From: a virus
Strand: one strand, 5' to 3'
Virus record (IMG/VR): IMGVR_UViG_3300043395_002573
Span: 1 to 23,942 of that record
DNA length: 23,942 nt
Made by a program: the position numbers and the translations under genes
Shown here: piece by piece, positions 1 through 7,926 of the stretch
How the letters are laid out: every line of letters begins with the position of its first letter
Position numbering within the stretch: position 1 is the first letter of the stretch
The notes under the pieces: model-generated
What the model saw: the letters and a program-made list of their open reading frames with translations, nothing else
Databases searched by the model: none
Told to the model about the DNA's origin: nothing

Positions 1-86
1 TTCCGGTAGAGGTCCGGCCCCAGCTTGCGCCGGAGCGCGGCTAGTTGGCGCGGGTCAATCTCGACGCTGTAGGCGGTAGCGGCCAC
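1..86 (-). CDS. Partial neck/tail-completion protein (5' end only)
   Basis: Reading starts at a GTG that overlaps the TAG stop of the preceding connector gene (TAGTG), and the frame stays open to the window edge, giving 28 residues beginning MAATAYSVEIDPRQLAALRR. This position, directly after the head-tail connector, is where HK97-gp10-like or other neck/tail-completion proteins normally sit, and the short 'position plus Leu-rich helix' opening is compatible with that. The family assignment is inference from gene order; the fragment itself carries no diagnostic motif. Confidence 0.55.
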   Translation of the reverse strand, partial: MAATAYSVEIDPRQLAALRRKLGPDLYR

Positions 87-697
87 TAGGCGATCCAAGC
101 CCTCTTTAGGCGCCCGCCGTCGCGAAGGATCGCGTACACGTCCGGGTCCATCGTCCCCATCTTTAGGAACCCGCCCTCCGCACTGCCGGCGATGCCCTCC
201 GGCGTCTTCCGGCGGTTGAAAAGGCGGTTGACAAGTAGGATCGTCGCCTCGATGATGTCGTCAGGAGCCGTTGCCCCGGCCTCGCCCCAATTGCCGATGA
301 TCTGTAGCGTCGCCTGGCCGATGGGGAACACGTAATCCCCCATCTGCGCGTTCACGCGAATCTCGTTGTAGGGAGGCCCGTCGAGAGGGTAGAGACGATA
401 ATCTGTCGTCGCCCATGTAATCTCGTACGTGCCGTCGCCGTCCTCGTCGGTCTTGACCGATGTCACGGACTGCAACCGTTCGGGCAGAAACACCCGCCCC
501 CGCTCCAGCACGTCCATCGTGCGCGTCTGCGCCTGTTGCACGAACGCGCCGGGCTGGACGCCACAGTATCGATCGACCATCCGCGACGCGCGGGCGATTA
601 GGCGATCGATGATGTCATCCCACGACGTGTCGTCGTCGAGGTCCGTCAGAATCTCGGCCTTGACAACGGCCTTCGTCGTGTAGCTCGCCGCAGTCAC
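86..697 (-). CDS. Head-tail connector protein (gp6-like)
   Basis: A 203-residue protein of the phage gp6-like head-tail connector (adaptor) type, which forms a ring under the portal once DNA is packaged. The N-terminal helices carry the typical pattern 'DIIDRLIARASRMVDRYCG', followed by a beta-rich middle (residues ~60-130, with a conserved-looking 'LPLDGPP...I' turn) and a C-terminal helical part starting 'IIEATILLVNRLFNRRK'. The gene follows the capsid and fibre genes and precedes a neck gene, exactly the expected place. The start is GTG, 4 bases after the upstream stop, with only a weak ribosome-binding site, so coupling to upstream translation is likely. Family call rests on sequence style plus position. 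Confidence 0.8.
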   Translation of the reverse strand: MTAASYTTKAVVKAEILTDLDDDTSWDDIIDRLIARASRMVDRYCGVQPGAFVQQAQTRTMDVLERGRVFLPERLQSVTSVKTDEDGDGTYEITWATTDYRLYPLDGPPYNEIRVNAQMGDYVFPIGQATLQIIGNWGEAGATAPDDIIEATILLVNRLFNRRKTPEGIAGSAEGGFLKMGTMDPDVYAILRDGGRLKRAWIA

Positions 698-700
698 GAC

Positions 701-976
701 CTACGCCCCGAACGCGCCATTGAAACGGGACAGTGGCACCGTCCCGACGACGCCCTTACACGCCTCACACACGCGCTCCACGATCGCGCCGTGGATGCGC
801 CCGTACGTGACCCCGTGCGCGCACGGGGGCGGGGAGGTCGGTTCCAATTCGCCGCCCCCCGCCACCGCGTCTGTAAGTTCGGACGTCGTGTCCGCCCCGT
901 CCACGTCCTGTACGCTTTCCACAACGCGGGCCTTCGGAGGGCGTCCGCGCCGGGCCGTAGCAGCCGGGTTGTTCAC
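701..976 (-). CDS. Small protein with AT-hook-like N-terminus and two CxxC/CxH-type clusters
   Basis: A 91-residue hypothetical. The start is GTG with a clear GAGGGG ribosome-binding site 7-8 bases upstream. The N-terminus contains 'RRGRPPKAR', which resembles an AT-hook (GRP core), and the C-terminal half has 'CAHG' and 'CEACKG', compatible with a small zinc-binding knuckle. The middle is low-complexity, Gly/Glu/Pro rich. It lies in the head operon between a beta-rich structural gene and the connector. It may be a minor virion or DNA-associated protein; I do not recognise a named family. Confidence 0.7.
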   Translation of the reverse strand: MNNPAATARRGRPPKARVVESVQDVDGADTTSELTDAVAGGGELEPTSPPPCAHGVTYGRIHGAIVERVCEACKGVVGTVPLSRFNGAFGA

Positions 977-991
977 AATTGATCCCCTCGC

Positions 992-1354
992 CTATCCCTT
1001 GGCGACGCCCCGGATAGTGATTGATCCGTGGACGCCGCCGCTGTCGTCCTGCCCCTTCACGCGGTAATAGCGGAACGGAGCCTGGGCTACAGAGTAAGAA
1101 CTACTCGCGCCGGCCGATACCGTCGCGGCCGAAAGAACGGCAACCTCATCGGAATAGTCCGAAGCATTCGCCCCGTACACCGCCCATTTGATCGCGTTCG
1201 TCGCGCACACGACGGTGTAGGAGACAGAGCGCCAGGATGACGCGTCTATCTCCGTCCCCGAAATGGCGGCGAGCGATGCGGTCGACGTGTACGCGCCCGG
1301 CGCGACATACTCGATGGAAACTTGCCGGCCCGCGCCGACGGTTACAACGGACAC
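992..1354 (-). CDS. Predicted beta-rich virion protein, unknown function
   Basis: A 120-residue protein starting with GTG six bases after the head-fibre stop. It is dominated by alternating short hydrophobic strands (for example 'SYTVVCATNAIKWAVYGAN' and 'YRVKGQDDSGGVHGSITIRG') with many Ser/Thr/Ala/Gly turns and no charged helices, which suggests a beta-sandwich of the decoration or spike kind. There is no signal peptide or membrane segment. Its location between head fibre and connector genes supports a structural role. No recognised family, so function is inference only. Confidence 0.75.
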   Translation of the reverse strand: MSVVTVGAGRQVSIEYVAPGAYTSTASLAAISGTEIDASSWRSVSYTVVCATNAIKWAVYGANASDYSDEVAVLSAATVSAGASSSYSVAQAPFRYYRVKGQDDSGGVHGSITIRGVAKG

Positions 1355-1359
1355 GCGCG

Positions 1360-1908
1360 CTACCCGACTAGGCCGAGTGCCTGGAGGTCGTCGATGATCG
1401 CGTTCACGAGCTGCTTAAGGTCCGTGACGTCATCGCCGAGCGTATTCACCTTCGTGGCAATCGCGTCCGCCTGTGCCTGCGTGGCAAATCCCCACGGCGA
1501 AGACTGCGTCGCAGCCGTCGTCGCCAGCGCAACAAACGTGCTGTTCGCGTGCGTCTTGTCGGCCGTCGAGTAGGTCTGCGTGTACGCCGTCGCCGGCTTC
1601 ACAATCGGGGTCGCGCCGTAGAAGCCCAGCTTGTCCCCCGTAGCCCCGATCTTCGTCCCCGTGGTGGCGTTGAAGATGAGATTCTTGCCGTCCGCCCACG
1701 TCGTATCGCCAAGCCCGCTGACCGCGCCGGCCGTGCCCGCAACAACGGCCTTGTCGGCCGTCACAGTGCCAGGGGTAACCCCGTCCAGAACGCCAAGTTC
1801 GGCAGCCGAGAGGCCGCCCCCGGCAATCGCATTAATCTCCGCGGCAGTCGCGGTGACGGCGGTCCCGTCGATGTACCAAGCGGACGCGGTCCGCTTTAGA
1901 TATCCCAC
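1360..1908 (-). CDS. Head fibre / capsid decoration fibre-like protein
   Basis: A 182-residue protein whose opening 'YLKRTASAWYIDGTAVTATAAEINAI' and the following 'LGVLDGVTPGTVTADKAVV' are hallmarks of phage head-fibre-like proteins found just after capsid genes. The middle 'GTKIGATGDKLGFYGATPIVKP' is the repeated beta motif common in these fibres, and the C-terminus (residues ~150-180) is a heptad-like helix 'TKVNTLGDDVTDLKQLVNAIIDDLQAL', suited to trimerisation. The start is GTG with AAAGGGA six bases upstream. It follows the decoration gene across a 108-base gap with a stable hairpin. The call rests on recalled family motifs and position. Confidence 0.8.
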   Translation of the reverse strand: MGYLKRTASAWYIDGTAVTATAAEINAIAGGGLSAAELGVLDGVTPGTVTADKAVVAGTAGAVSGLGDTTWADGKNLIFNATTGTKIGATGDKLGFYGATPIVKPATAYTQTYSTADKTHANSTFVALATTAATQSSPWGFATQAQADAIATKVNTLGDDVTDLKQLVNAIIDDLQALGLVG

Positions 1909-1935
1909 AGTGATTCCCTTTCACGCCGATCCGAC

Positions 1936-1949
1936 ACACGGCGCCGTGT
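1936..1949. other. 14-bp perfect palindrome upstream of the head-fibre gene
   Basis: The sequence ACACGGCGCCGTGT reads identically on both strands and lies about 28 bases upstream of the fibre GTG start, just outside its ribosome-binding site. It could be a protein-binding site or, in RNA, a small hairpin that tunes fibre translation. No partner protein is evident. Confidence 0.4.
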
Positions 1950-1968
1950 TCGACAAATGAACCGAAGC

Positions 1969-2007
1969 GGCGCGGAGGGGGCGACGAACGCCACCGCCCT
2001 CCGCGCC
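1969..2007 (-). terminator. Stable GC-rich hairpin between decoration and fibre genes
   Basis: In the transcript sense, GGCGCGGAGG pairs perfectly with CCTCCGCGCC, with three more possible pairs inside and an ~11-base loop. It starts about 10 bases after the stop of the decoration-like gene. The downstream tract is only mildly U-rich (GGTTCATTTG), so it is a weak intrinsic terminator or an attenuator/mRNA-stabilising hairpin. Such an element would keep capsid and decoration mRNA levels above those of fibre and connector. Confidence 0.5.
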
Positions 2008-2016
2008 TCACAATGC

Positions 2017-2451
2017 CTAGGCGGTACCCTCGGCCGGCTCGGCGTGGAACTCGCCCACGATCGTGCCGGACGTGGTGTTGTCAACCGGAGCGCTCCGCGG
2101 CCCGTACTGAATCGCCCAAATGGACTCCAGCGTGGACGACGTCCCGCGGGCAGCCTCTAGGCGGACGTACCGCTTCTGTGGCCGGTAGATGTCCAGGTAG
2201 ACGTCCTCATCGGACGAGCCCGAAGTAACGGACGTGCCCGTGAGGTCGGTGAAATCGTCGGAGCTACCGTTGTCGTCGGACTGCGCCAGATTGCACGTAT
2301 TGTCCGACGCGGCCGTCCCGAACGACGTAAGGAACAGGACACCCTCGTATCCGGCCATGTCGACACCGTCAGAGTTGACGGCGGACGTGGCGGCCGTGGA
2401 GTGATCCTTGACCTTGGTGATCTTGACGAGAGTCGAAAGATTGACAGACAT
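2017..2451 (-). CDS. Probable capsid decoration/stabilisation protein
   Basis: A 144-residue acidic protein encoded immediately downstream of the major capsid gene (12-base gap, with an AGGGA-type ribosome-binding site before its ATG). It is Ser/Asp/Thr rich, with strands such as 'GYEGVLFLTSFG' and 'DEDVYLDIYRPQKRYVRLEA' followed by 'STLESIWAIQYGPRSAPVDN'. That layout is seen in small single-domain virion proteins that sit on capsid surfaces. No membrane or signal segment. The decoration role follows mainly from adjacency to the capsid gene and size; alternative is another minor head protein. Confidence 0.75.
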   Translation of the reverse strand: MSVNLSTLVKITKVKDHSTAATSAVNSDGVDMAGYEGVLFLTSFGTAASDNTCNLAQSDDNGSSDDFTDLTGTSVTSGSSDEDVYLDIYRPQKRYVRLEAARGTSSTLESIWAIQYGPRSAPVDNTTSGTIVGEFHAEPAEGTA

Positions 2452-2463
2452 TGTTCCCTATCC

Positions 2464-3828
2464 CTACGCCATCTTCAACCGGACGACGCCCGAACCGTCC
2501 ACCAACATTCCGTCGGTTTCCTTGCGGGCGAAGAAGCCGGTCTGATTCGTCGCGGCGTAAAGCTCGTTCACGCGCTGAATACCGAAGTTGAGCGAATCGA
2601 CGATCCAGTACGCGCGCTTCCAGTTACCAAGCGCCGCCACGTACAGGCCCGTGGCGGAACTGGACGGCGCATACTCCGTCATGTTCACCGGGAACCCAAG
2701 CAGATCGTTCGGGCGGCCAGCCGGAGCGATGAGGCCGAAGATCGGGAGGTCGTTGCCATCCTTGATCTGCGACATTTCCTTGACGATCGTGCGATGGATG
2801 ATCCACGACGCGCCCGGCCCGTACTGCGGCTTTAGGCCGTAGACGGTGCTGGAAACATCGTCGTAGGCGAGGTCCGTGGCCGACGCAGCAGTGACATCCG
2901 TCGGAAGACCGGAGACGAAGACGCCCTCGGGCCGGTTGAAGCCAGTGCCCGTCATAAAGGCGCTTTCCTCCGCCTCGGCGAACCGGTTGGCAATCTCGCC
3001 GCGCAGCCACGCCTCGACGTCGACCGCCGACATGCGCAGGAGCGTGTTGGAGACCTTGACCGCCTTCGCCAGCGGATGCGGGCGAAGCTGGCGCTGGCCG
3101 AACGGCTCGGCCGTGTCCTGCGTCCCGGTACCAATCTCCGTCGTCCACTCGGCGTCCGTCAGGTCGCTCGCCGTCGGAACGGTGAGGGCCGCGCCCGCCG
3201 TCAGCGGGGGCAGCACGTTCGCCAGGCGCCGCATGACGACCGCGTCCTCTAGTGCCTCGATGATCTGCGACAGCATGACCTCGGAGAGCACGAGGAAACC
3301 GCCGGCCACGTCGGACCCGACAGACAGCGCCTTGCGCCGGATGAGCGCGCGATCGTCGCTCGAAAAGTCAGCCCCGCCCTCGGCGATGTAGCGCCGCTGT
3401 AGGGCCGTGTACGTCGCCTCGTCGCGGCCGGTCCAGTCAGCGAAGACCGCGGCGCCGCCCGCGGGCGTGTGGACCTTGTACGCGCCGTCGTTGGCCTTGT
3501 ACCGGATCGACGGCCCGTCGTTGTCATTGTCGTCCGTGGCCTTGGAGCCGACAGTGCCACCCGACGCCATGCCGGGCAGCTTGCCCGCGCTCGTGCCAAG
3601 CCAGTCCTCTAGCTCCTGCGCCTTGGACTGGCGCTTGGCGTCCGTCACCGCCTCGTCCGCAACGGCCTTCTTAGACAGAGCGTCCTCGATCGCCGCGTCG
3701 TACGAAGCCGCGGACTCGGCGCTATCCCAAGCGCCATCCTTCTTGTGCGCGTCGAGAATGTCCTGAGCCGCCTTTTGGGCGACGCGGGCGTCCTCGATCT
3801 TCGCCTTTGCGAAATCCGTAATCATCAT
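2464..3828 (-). CDS. Major capsid protein, HK97 fold
   Basis: A 454-residue HK97-family capsid protein. Residues ~1-100 form a charged, Ala-rich helical delta/scaffold region that the prohead protease would be expected to remove. The mature shell domain begins around 'AVFADWTGRDEATYTALQRR' and contains family landmarks: 'SVGSDVAGGFLVLSEV' (N-arm), 'DAVVMRRLANVLP', 'AEPFGQRQLRPHPLAKAVKVSNTLL' (spine and P-domain), 'FMTGTGFNRPEGV' and the C-terminal 'FFARKETDGMLVDGSGVVRL'. Two adjacent ATGs are possible starts; the second has AGGA four bases upstream and is slightly better placed. The gene starts two bases after the protease stop, so the two are coupled. Confidence 0.97.
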   Translation of the reverse strand: MMITDFAKAKIEDARVAQKAAQDILDAHKKDGAWDSAESAASYDAAIEDALSKKAVADEAVTDAKRQSKAQELEDWLGTSAGKLPGMASGGTVGSKATDDNDNDGPSIRYKANDGAYKVHTPAGGAAVFADWTGRDEATYTALQRRYIAEGGADFSSDDRALIRRKALSVGSDVAGGFLVLSEVMLSQIIEALEDAVVMRRLANVLPPLTAGAALTVPTASDLTDAEWTTEIGTGTQDTAEPFGQRQLRPHPLAKAVKVSNTLLRMSAVDVEAWLRGEIANRFAEAEESAFMTGTGFNRPEGVFVSGLPTDVTAASATDLAYDDVSSTVYGLKPQYGPGASWIIHRTIVKEMSQIKDGNDLPIFGLIAPAGRPNDLLGFPVNMTEYAPSSSATGLYVAALGNWKRAYWIVDSLNFGIQRVNELYAATNQTGFFARKETDGMLVDGSGVVRLKMA

Positions 3829-3830
3829 TC

Positions 3831-5045
3831 CTAGCCGTGAGTGGTGAGGGGGAGTAGGTTCACATCCGCCTCTAGCAAGCCGAGTTCAACCGAAAGCACG
3901 CGTAGGACGTCGTCGTCATAGCGCGCGTCGGCGGCCGAAACGTCGGTGCTATCCACGGCCTTCATGGACGACTTGTCGTCGCCCGCGTCGGTGTTCTTAG
4001 CGGCCTCATCTTCGGTGCCCTTGGCGGCGTCGCGAATGCGCGTAAGGAGCGCAAGCGCATCATCCAGCGCGGATAGGAGGTTCCCCCTAATCACGCGCCC
4101 CGCCTTCATATCAATGCTCGCAGCGTGGACGATTGCCAGCGCGTCTATCTCAGACATCGCCAGCGGATCGTCCGCCTTCGCAACAACCGTGACCGTTTCG
4201 ACTAGGTCCACCTCAACGGGTTCGCCTAGCTTCACGTCACCTTGTTCGTAGCTATATGGAATCTTGTAGTGCTTGTTGCCCTCGCGGGCGTACACCTGGA
4301 AAATGACGTAGTCGTTGAACGTCGAGCGAATCCACCCGTCCGTCGTGCCGTTCCCCACGCCAAGCAACTGCGCCGCCCGGACGGCCGCGTGAACGTCGTC
4401 GCGGATGGACTCATACGAGCCCTCCAGCTTGGCCTTGGCCTCGATATCCCCCGCGTCGTCGTCTTCGGCCTTGACCTTGGTCACGCGCGCGGCGCCGTTG
4501 ACGGCTTTCTTCCGCAGGGCCGGCCCCCACTCGATAAGCTTTAGCTCGACGAGTTCGGTGACATCCTTGCCGAAACGGGTGCGCGACTTGCGCTTTTGAA
4601 TCTCTTCGTAGGTGACGGACATCCGGGGCGGCTTGCCCTCGTCCGTCATGCGTTGCATAGTCTCCAGGTAGGCGATGTTCTCGGGGGTCAGCATGACCTG
4701 ACCCTTGCAGTACAGCCCGCCCGTTGCGTCCGGCGCGGCGGCCAGGATGTCGGCCGGAAGATCGTTTCGCCCGACCTCCGCCACCTCTAGCGTTGTTCCG
4801 ATCCCGCGCTCGTGGTCAATCCCGAGAATCGCCTTAGTCCCGCGCTCGCGCACGCTCTTGGCGAACGCGCCATTGACGATAACCTCGGACACACTGTCAA
4901 CGTTCCCGAAGACTGCCGCGAACCCCTCCAGAATCCCGTCACCATTGAAGTCGACGACGCCGAACGGGAGCGCCTTTGTCTGAACCGGCCTACTGCCCAA
5001 CACGTACCCCCAAATGCAAATCGCCCGCCGTACGGGCGAGCGCAT
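3831..5045 (-). CDS. HK97-type prohead protease with C-terminal extension
   Basis: A 404-residue protein whose first ~200 residues are a U35/HK97 prohead protease, a serine protease that matures the capsid shell. 'ILEGFAAVFGNVDS' opens the domain, His78 lies in 'GIDHERGIG' and the nucleophile Ser143 in 'RMSVTYE'. The remaining ~200 residues carry a separate domain, 'WIRSTFNDYVIFQVY...YKIPYSYEQGDV', that accompanies proteases in several high-GC siphophages, followed by an acidic tail that may act in scaffolding. The annotated ATG (5045) lacks a good ribosome-binding site; a TTG at about 5000 follows GGGGG by six bases, so the true start may be 15 codons downstream. Confidence 0.93.
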   Translation of the reverse strand: MRSPVRRAICIWGYVLGSRPVQTKALPFGVVDFNGDGILEGFAAVFGNVDSVSEVIVNGAFAKSVRERGTKAILGIDHERGIGTTLEVAEVGRNDLPADILAAAPDATGGLYCKGQVMLTPENIAYLETMQRMTDEGKPPRMSVTYEEIQKRKSRTRFGKDVTELVELKLIEWGPALRKKAVNGAARVTKVKAEDDDAGDIEAKAKLEGSYESIRDDVHAAVRAAQLLGVGNGTTDGWIRSTFNDYVIFQVYAREGNKHYKIPYSYEQGDVKLGEPVEVDLVETVTVVAKADDPLAMSEIDALAIVHAASIDMKAGRVIRGNLLSALDDALALLTRIRDAAKGTEDEAAKNTDAGDDKSSMKAVDSTDVSAADARYDDDVLRVLSVELGLLEADVNLLPLTTHG

Positions 5046-5195
5046 TGCGCGGGCCGCGTAGGCGGGCGAGCGGGAAATAGACTCCCGCGGGCCAGTATTC
5101 AGTCCGTCCGGGCGGACGGTGGACGATCAATCAGCGGGGCGTCAGTCCAACAAATCTTGGGAGAATGGCCAAATGACGTTCGCCCCGCGACGCGC
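5023..5195 (-). other. Structured 5' leader of the capsid operon
   Basis: Between the promoter at 5196-5204 and the protease start, the transcript can form several perfect stems: GCGGGGCG with CGCCCCGC (5181-5188 with 5134-5141), a CCGTCCG/CGGACGG hairpin near 5103-5119, GCGGGA/TCCCGC (5083-5088 with 5070-5075), and CGCCCG/CGGGCG just inside the first codons near 5024-5040. This is dense for a 150-base leader. It could protect the very abundant capsid mRNA, control protease translation, or stop transcripts arriving from the methylase gene. No T-run follows any of them. Confidence 0.5.
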
Positions 5196-5204
5196 ATTAT
5201 AGCA
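5196..5204 (-). promoter_or_regulatory. Extended -10 promoter upstream of protease/capsid genes
   Basis: On the minus strand this reads TGCTATAAT, a perfect -10 hexamer with the TG extension one base before it, preceded by GTG. There is no recognisable -35 at 16-18 bases, as expected for an extended -10 class. It lies after the inserted restriction-modification gene and would restore strong transcription of the capsid genes. The same core occurs at 7927, 18773, 21665 and 22509. Confidence 0.75.
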
Positions 5205-5223
5205 CACGGGCGTATGCGCTCCG

Positions 5224-5253
5224 CTAATAACGCCTCTTATGTACCAACGTCAA
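5224..5253 (-). promoter_or_regulatory. Possible second capsid-operon promoter
   Basis: TTGACG (5248-5253) lies 18 bases upstream of TATTAG (5224-5229) on the minus strand, a good -35 with a mediocre -10. It starts only 15 bases after the stop of the restriction-modification gene and is in tandem with the stronger extended -10 site at 5196. Confidence 0.35.
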
Positions 5254-5267
5254 TTGATAGTGATTCG

Positions 5268-7775
5268 TTAGAATGTCGGGCTGTGCGTGACCGGGCTGGC
5301 GTCAGAGTGACCACCTAAGGGCCGGGTGACCTTTTCGAGCGCGGCGAAAAACTCTTCGCGAGTAATCCCCGCACCTTCATCGCCTTCCCCGTAGGGCGCT
5401 TCGCGCTCGGCAACCATTGAAACCTCCTGTGGACCATAGTCCCCTATCGCCGTATCGATGATTCGTTGGATTTCGCCCAATCGTCGCGCAACCCACTGAC
5501 GAGCAAACGGCGTAATTGGAACGGGCAACTCACCAATTCGCGGGGGCGTTAGCTTGCGACCATAGTTGAATCTCCAGCGTTCCAAATGAAGGCACGCGGC
5601 GGCGATGACAAGATCAGCGGGCGTCAAGTCTAAAGACTCTTTGGGTAGGAGAACGAGACAATCGTCATTGACCGCGCACGGTTCAAATTGCACGAATGCC
5701 TCGCCGATGCTGCCCGTCTGCGCCACGGTTACAAACGGCGCTTCTATGACCGGCGCGAAGTCCAACCAGCCATAGCATCCGTTGTATGCCTCTGTGGGGG
5801 AAATAACAAGAGTCTTGCCAGGGGGGATACCTTCCCGGCTGTGAAGCTCTTTCATTCCGTAGAAGATATCGAATAGTCCGCCAATCGTCCCCGGCGTCGC
5901 CGTCAGACTTGCGGCATTCCTAAGCCTTGTAGCACCAACTCTCTCCCGATATGGCACCACTTCCAGTTCGCCCGCATCTATGGCCGCGCGTTGTTCGGCA
6001 ATCTCACGAGCATATCGAACGTAGAACGATCCCAGCCTGCGAAGCAGCACGTCTACAGCCCGAAGCAGCTCTGCTTCCGTCGGCACGGGAGAGGGAATGT
6101 AGGCACCGACCGCCCATTCGTCCGCACCGCTTACCGATCCAAGCCCCGAGAATCCCGGACGGACAGTCCGATTCAGCACGGCATCTATCGCCGCCGGAAT
6201 GTCATTCTCCGCAACCGGCACCCTCACACCCTTCCTCAGGGCCAGTCCGTCATGCTGCAATCGTACAAATACCGTCTTTCGCTTTGGATCGTGCGCCACT
6301 CCGCGTTCGATCATCACGACCGACGTTGTCGACGACGCGAACGGGGCGAACAACTCGTCCGGCATCTGCAAGATCGCCAGGAGAGTATTGTCCTTTAGAA
6401 TGCGTTCGCGCCATGCGCCCTTGTCGCCCTTAACCAATAGACTTGTTGGCAGGATAACGGCAAGTCGCCCGCGCAGGGCCAGCCCCTCAAGCGCACGGTC
6501 CACAAACCGTTCCGGCGGCACGTCGGTCTTCTTGTGGGGGAACGGTGGATTCATTAGGGCTACGGTTGCCCTGCCAACCGGAAAGTCGCTTGCCGTAAAG
6601 CAGTCGCCGCGCCGAACGCCTGTCGATCCGTCGCCTCTAAGGATCATGTTGGCGACACACAGGGCCGCCGTGATCGGCTCTTTCTCGTAACCTACTAGAC
6701 GATTCCTGACAAACTCAACTACCTGTTCGCGAGATAGGCCACCCTTCATCATTACTCGCAGCATGACGGCTATCAGGAATCCGCCCGTTCCACAAGCAAT
6801 GTCTAGTGCAATGTCATCCGGTGTAACCTCGCACAGCTCCACCATCATCCCGGTTGCATGACGGGGTGTGAAGTATTGACCAATCGTATTGCCGCCAGTG
6901 TATCGAAAGAATGTCTCATATAGCTGGCCGAGATAGTCATGCTCGGCCGTTAGGACGGTGACGTTCAGTCTTTCAAGGATCGCGACAATCCGGCGGGCGT
7001 GAATTGCAAGCCCTTGGTTGGCCTCGTCAACTCGCAGGCTGTCGGCTAGATCGGGCTTACCAGCGCGCCAAAACGCCGCCTTGCACGCCTCATTGATATC
7101 TGAAAGGATGTGGGCCTTATCCTGCCGGATATTGCCCTTGGTACTCCACAGGGCAAGCATAATCGCCCCAAGCACCCCCGGTCGAAACTCATCCTTGATC
7201 CCCGATTCTCGCAGCAATCTGTTAATTTCGTCCGCCCGCTCCGCCAACACTTCCGGCGGGGGGATCGTTGGTCGCAACTCCGCCGGGGCATCGGGCGGCA
7301 CAACGCGTTCAAGGTCTGCACGACTGGGAAGCCAGCCGATAGGCTCGCCCTCGTATGTGACAGGCACCCACTCCCGCCCGGTCCACTTTAGAACCCGAAG
7401 GGAGTATTGATCCTCGGTCGTGCCCGCAAGGCCAACGGCCAACGTCTGGTATCCTGCGGCAACGCACGCGGCACCATAGACCTCGGTCGCTTCCCGAACC
7501 GCCTGTCCTAGCTCGGCCGATCGTGCCTTGGCTTCTATCACCATTAGGGGGACGAGGGATTCGCGGTCCACCACGACCGCCTCCGGCAGGCCAGAGCCAG
7601 GCCCGCGCTTGCTTGCCCGAAGGAAAACCTCTATTAGGGCCGGATAGCTTCGGTACTCCTGTTGCAGGAGCACATCACCCCTCGGGGGGCGTCGCGTATC
7701 CCACCCTTGGGCCGCGAGCAACTCCGTCAATAGTTGTTCGGCGCGGCGCTCGGACACGCGAAGGGCTTGGCCCAT
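5268..7775 (-). CDS. Single-chain type IIG-like restriction-modification protein (nuclease + N6-adenine methylase + specificity domain)
   Basis: An 835-residue multidomain protein. Residues ~1-150 resemble the HsdR N-terminal PD-(D/E)xK nuclease: Glu65/Asp70 in 'PEAVVVD', then 'MVIEAKA' with Glu81 and Lys83. Residues ~180-620 are an HsdM-like gamma-class N6-adenine methyltransferase: 'GQYFTPRHA', SAM motif I 'DIACGTGGF' (323-331) and catalytic 'NPPF' (409-412). The C-terminus (~620-790) looks like one target-recognition domain, with 'GGLFDIFYGMKEL' and 'LTPPRIGELPVP'. No helicase motor is seen, so cutting would not need ATP translocation. The ATG at 7775 (TGGAG ten bases upstream) is preferred over the GTG at 7811, which lies inside the operator-like dyad. 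Base composition is visibly less GC-rich than its neighbours, consistent with acquisition as a moron within the head operon. Confidence 0.9.
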   Translation of the reverse strand: MGQALRVSERRAEQLLTELLAAQGWDTRRPPRGDVLLQQEYRSYPALIEVFLRASKRGPGSGLPEAVVVDRESLVPLMVIEAKARSAELGQAVREATEVYGAACVAAGYQTLAVGLAGTTEDQYSLRVLKWTGREWVPVTYEGEPIGWLPSRADLERVVPPDAPAELRPTIPPPEVLAERADEINRLLRESGIKDEFRPGVLGAIMLALWSTKGNIRQDKAHILSDINEACKAAFWRAGKPDLADSLRVDEANQGLAIHARRIVAILERLNVTVLTAEHDYLGQLYETFFRYTGGNTIGQYFTPRHATGMMVELCEVTPDDIALDIACGTGGFLIAVMLRVMMKGGLSREQVVEFVRNRLVGYEKEPITAALCVANMILRGDGSTGVRRGDCFTASDFPVGRATVALMNPPFPHKKTDVPPERFVDRALEGLALRGRLAVILPTSLLVKGDKGAWRERILKDNTLLAILQMPDELFAPFASSTTSVVMIERGVAHDPKRKTVFVRLQHDGLALRKGVRVPVAENDIPAAIDAVLNRTVRPGFSGLGSVSGADEWAVGAYIPSPVPTEAELLRAVDVLLRRLGSFYVRYAREIAEQRAAIDAGELEVVPYRERVGATRLRNAASLTATPGTIGGLFDIFYGMKELHSREGIPPGKTLVISPTEAYNGCYGWLDFAPVIEAPFVTVAQTGSIGEAFVQFEPCAVNDDCLVLLPKESLDLTPADLVIAAACLHLERWRFNYGRKLTPPRIGELPVPITPFARQWVARRLGEIQRIIDTAIGDYGPQEVSMVAEREAPYGEGDEGAGITREEFFAALEKVTRPLGGHSDASPVTHSPTF

Positions 7776-7800
7776 GATGGTAGACTCCAGGGCGTGCGGG

Positions 7801-7823
7801 CTGGTTACCACAGGGTTAACCAG
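7801..7823. promoter_or_regulatory. Operator-like inverted repeat between promoter and start of the R-M gene
   Basis: CTGGTTA (7801-7807) and TAACCAG (7817-7823) form a perfect 7-bp inverted repeat with a 9-base spacer. It covers the expected transcription start of the promoter at 7827-7855. A protein bound there would block initiation, which is how many restriction-modification genes limit their own expression. The bound factor is unknown; no C-protein gene is visible beside it. Confidence 0.55.
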
Positions 7824-7826
7824 GAG

Positions 7827-7855
7827 AGCATACCCGATTTCTTACCTACTGTCAA
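7827..7855 (-). promoter_or_regulatory. Consensus sigma70-type promoter of the R-M gene
   Basis: On the minus strand TTGACA (7850-7855) is followed after exactly 17 bases by TATGCT (7827-7832). This is the only full -35/-10 pair of this quality seen in the window. It would give a leader of about 45 bases before the ATG at 7775. A strong housekeeping-type promoter suggests expression independent of the late phage programme, for example in a lysogen or early in infection. Confidence 0.8.
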
Positions 7856-7926
7856 GGGATAAGTCCCTCCACAATCCCCCTCCACTCGCGCCACAAACGA
7901 CCAAGGCCCAATGAAGCGTACGCCCA

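Noticed and set aside
1-5000. Unusual CTA leucine codons and CTAG tetranucleotides
   Set aside because: CTA before GAG/AAG/GTC is frequent in several genes, but CTG and CTC occur in the same contexts, and CTAG count is about what the base composition predicts.
5951-6690. Plus-strand open frames within the R-M gene
   Set aside because: Low-complexity Arg/Ser/Pro products without ribosome-binding sites, opposite a gene with clear methylase motifs.
7776-7811. Upstream GTG start for the R-M protein
   Set aside because: It would fall within a few bases of the predicted transcription start and inside the inverted repeat; ATG at 7775 has a ribosome-binding site and begins the conserved domain.
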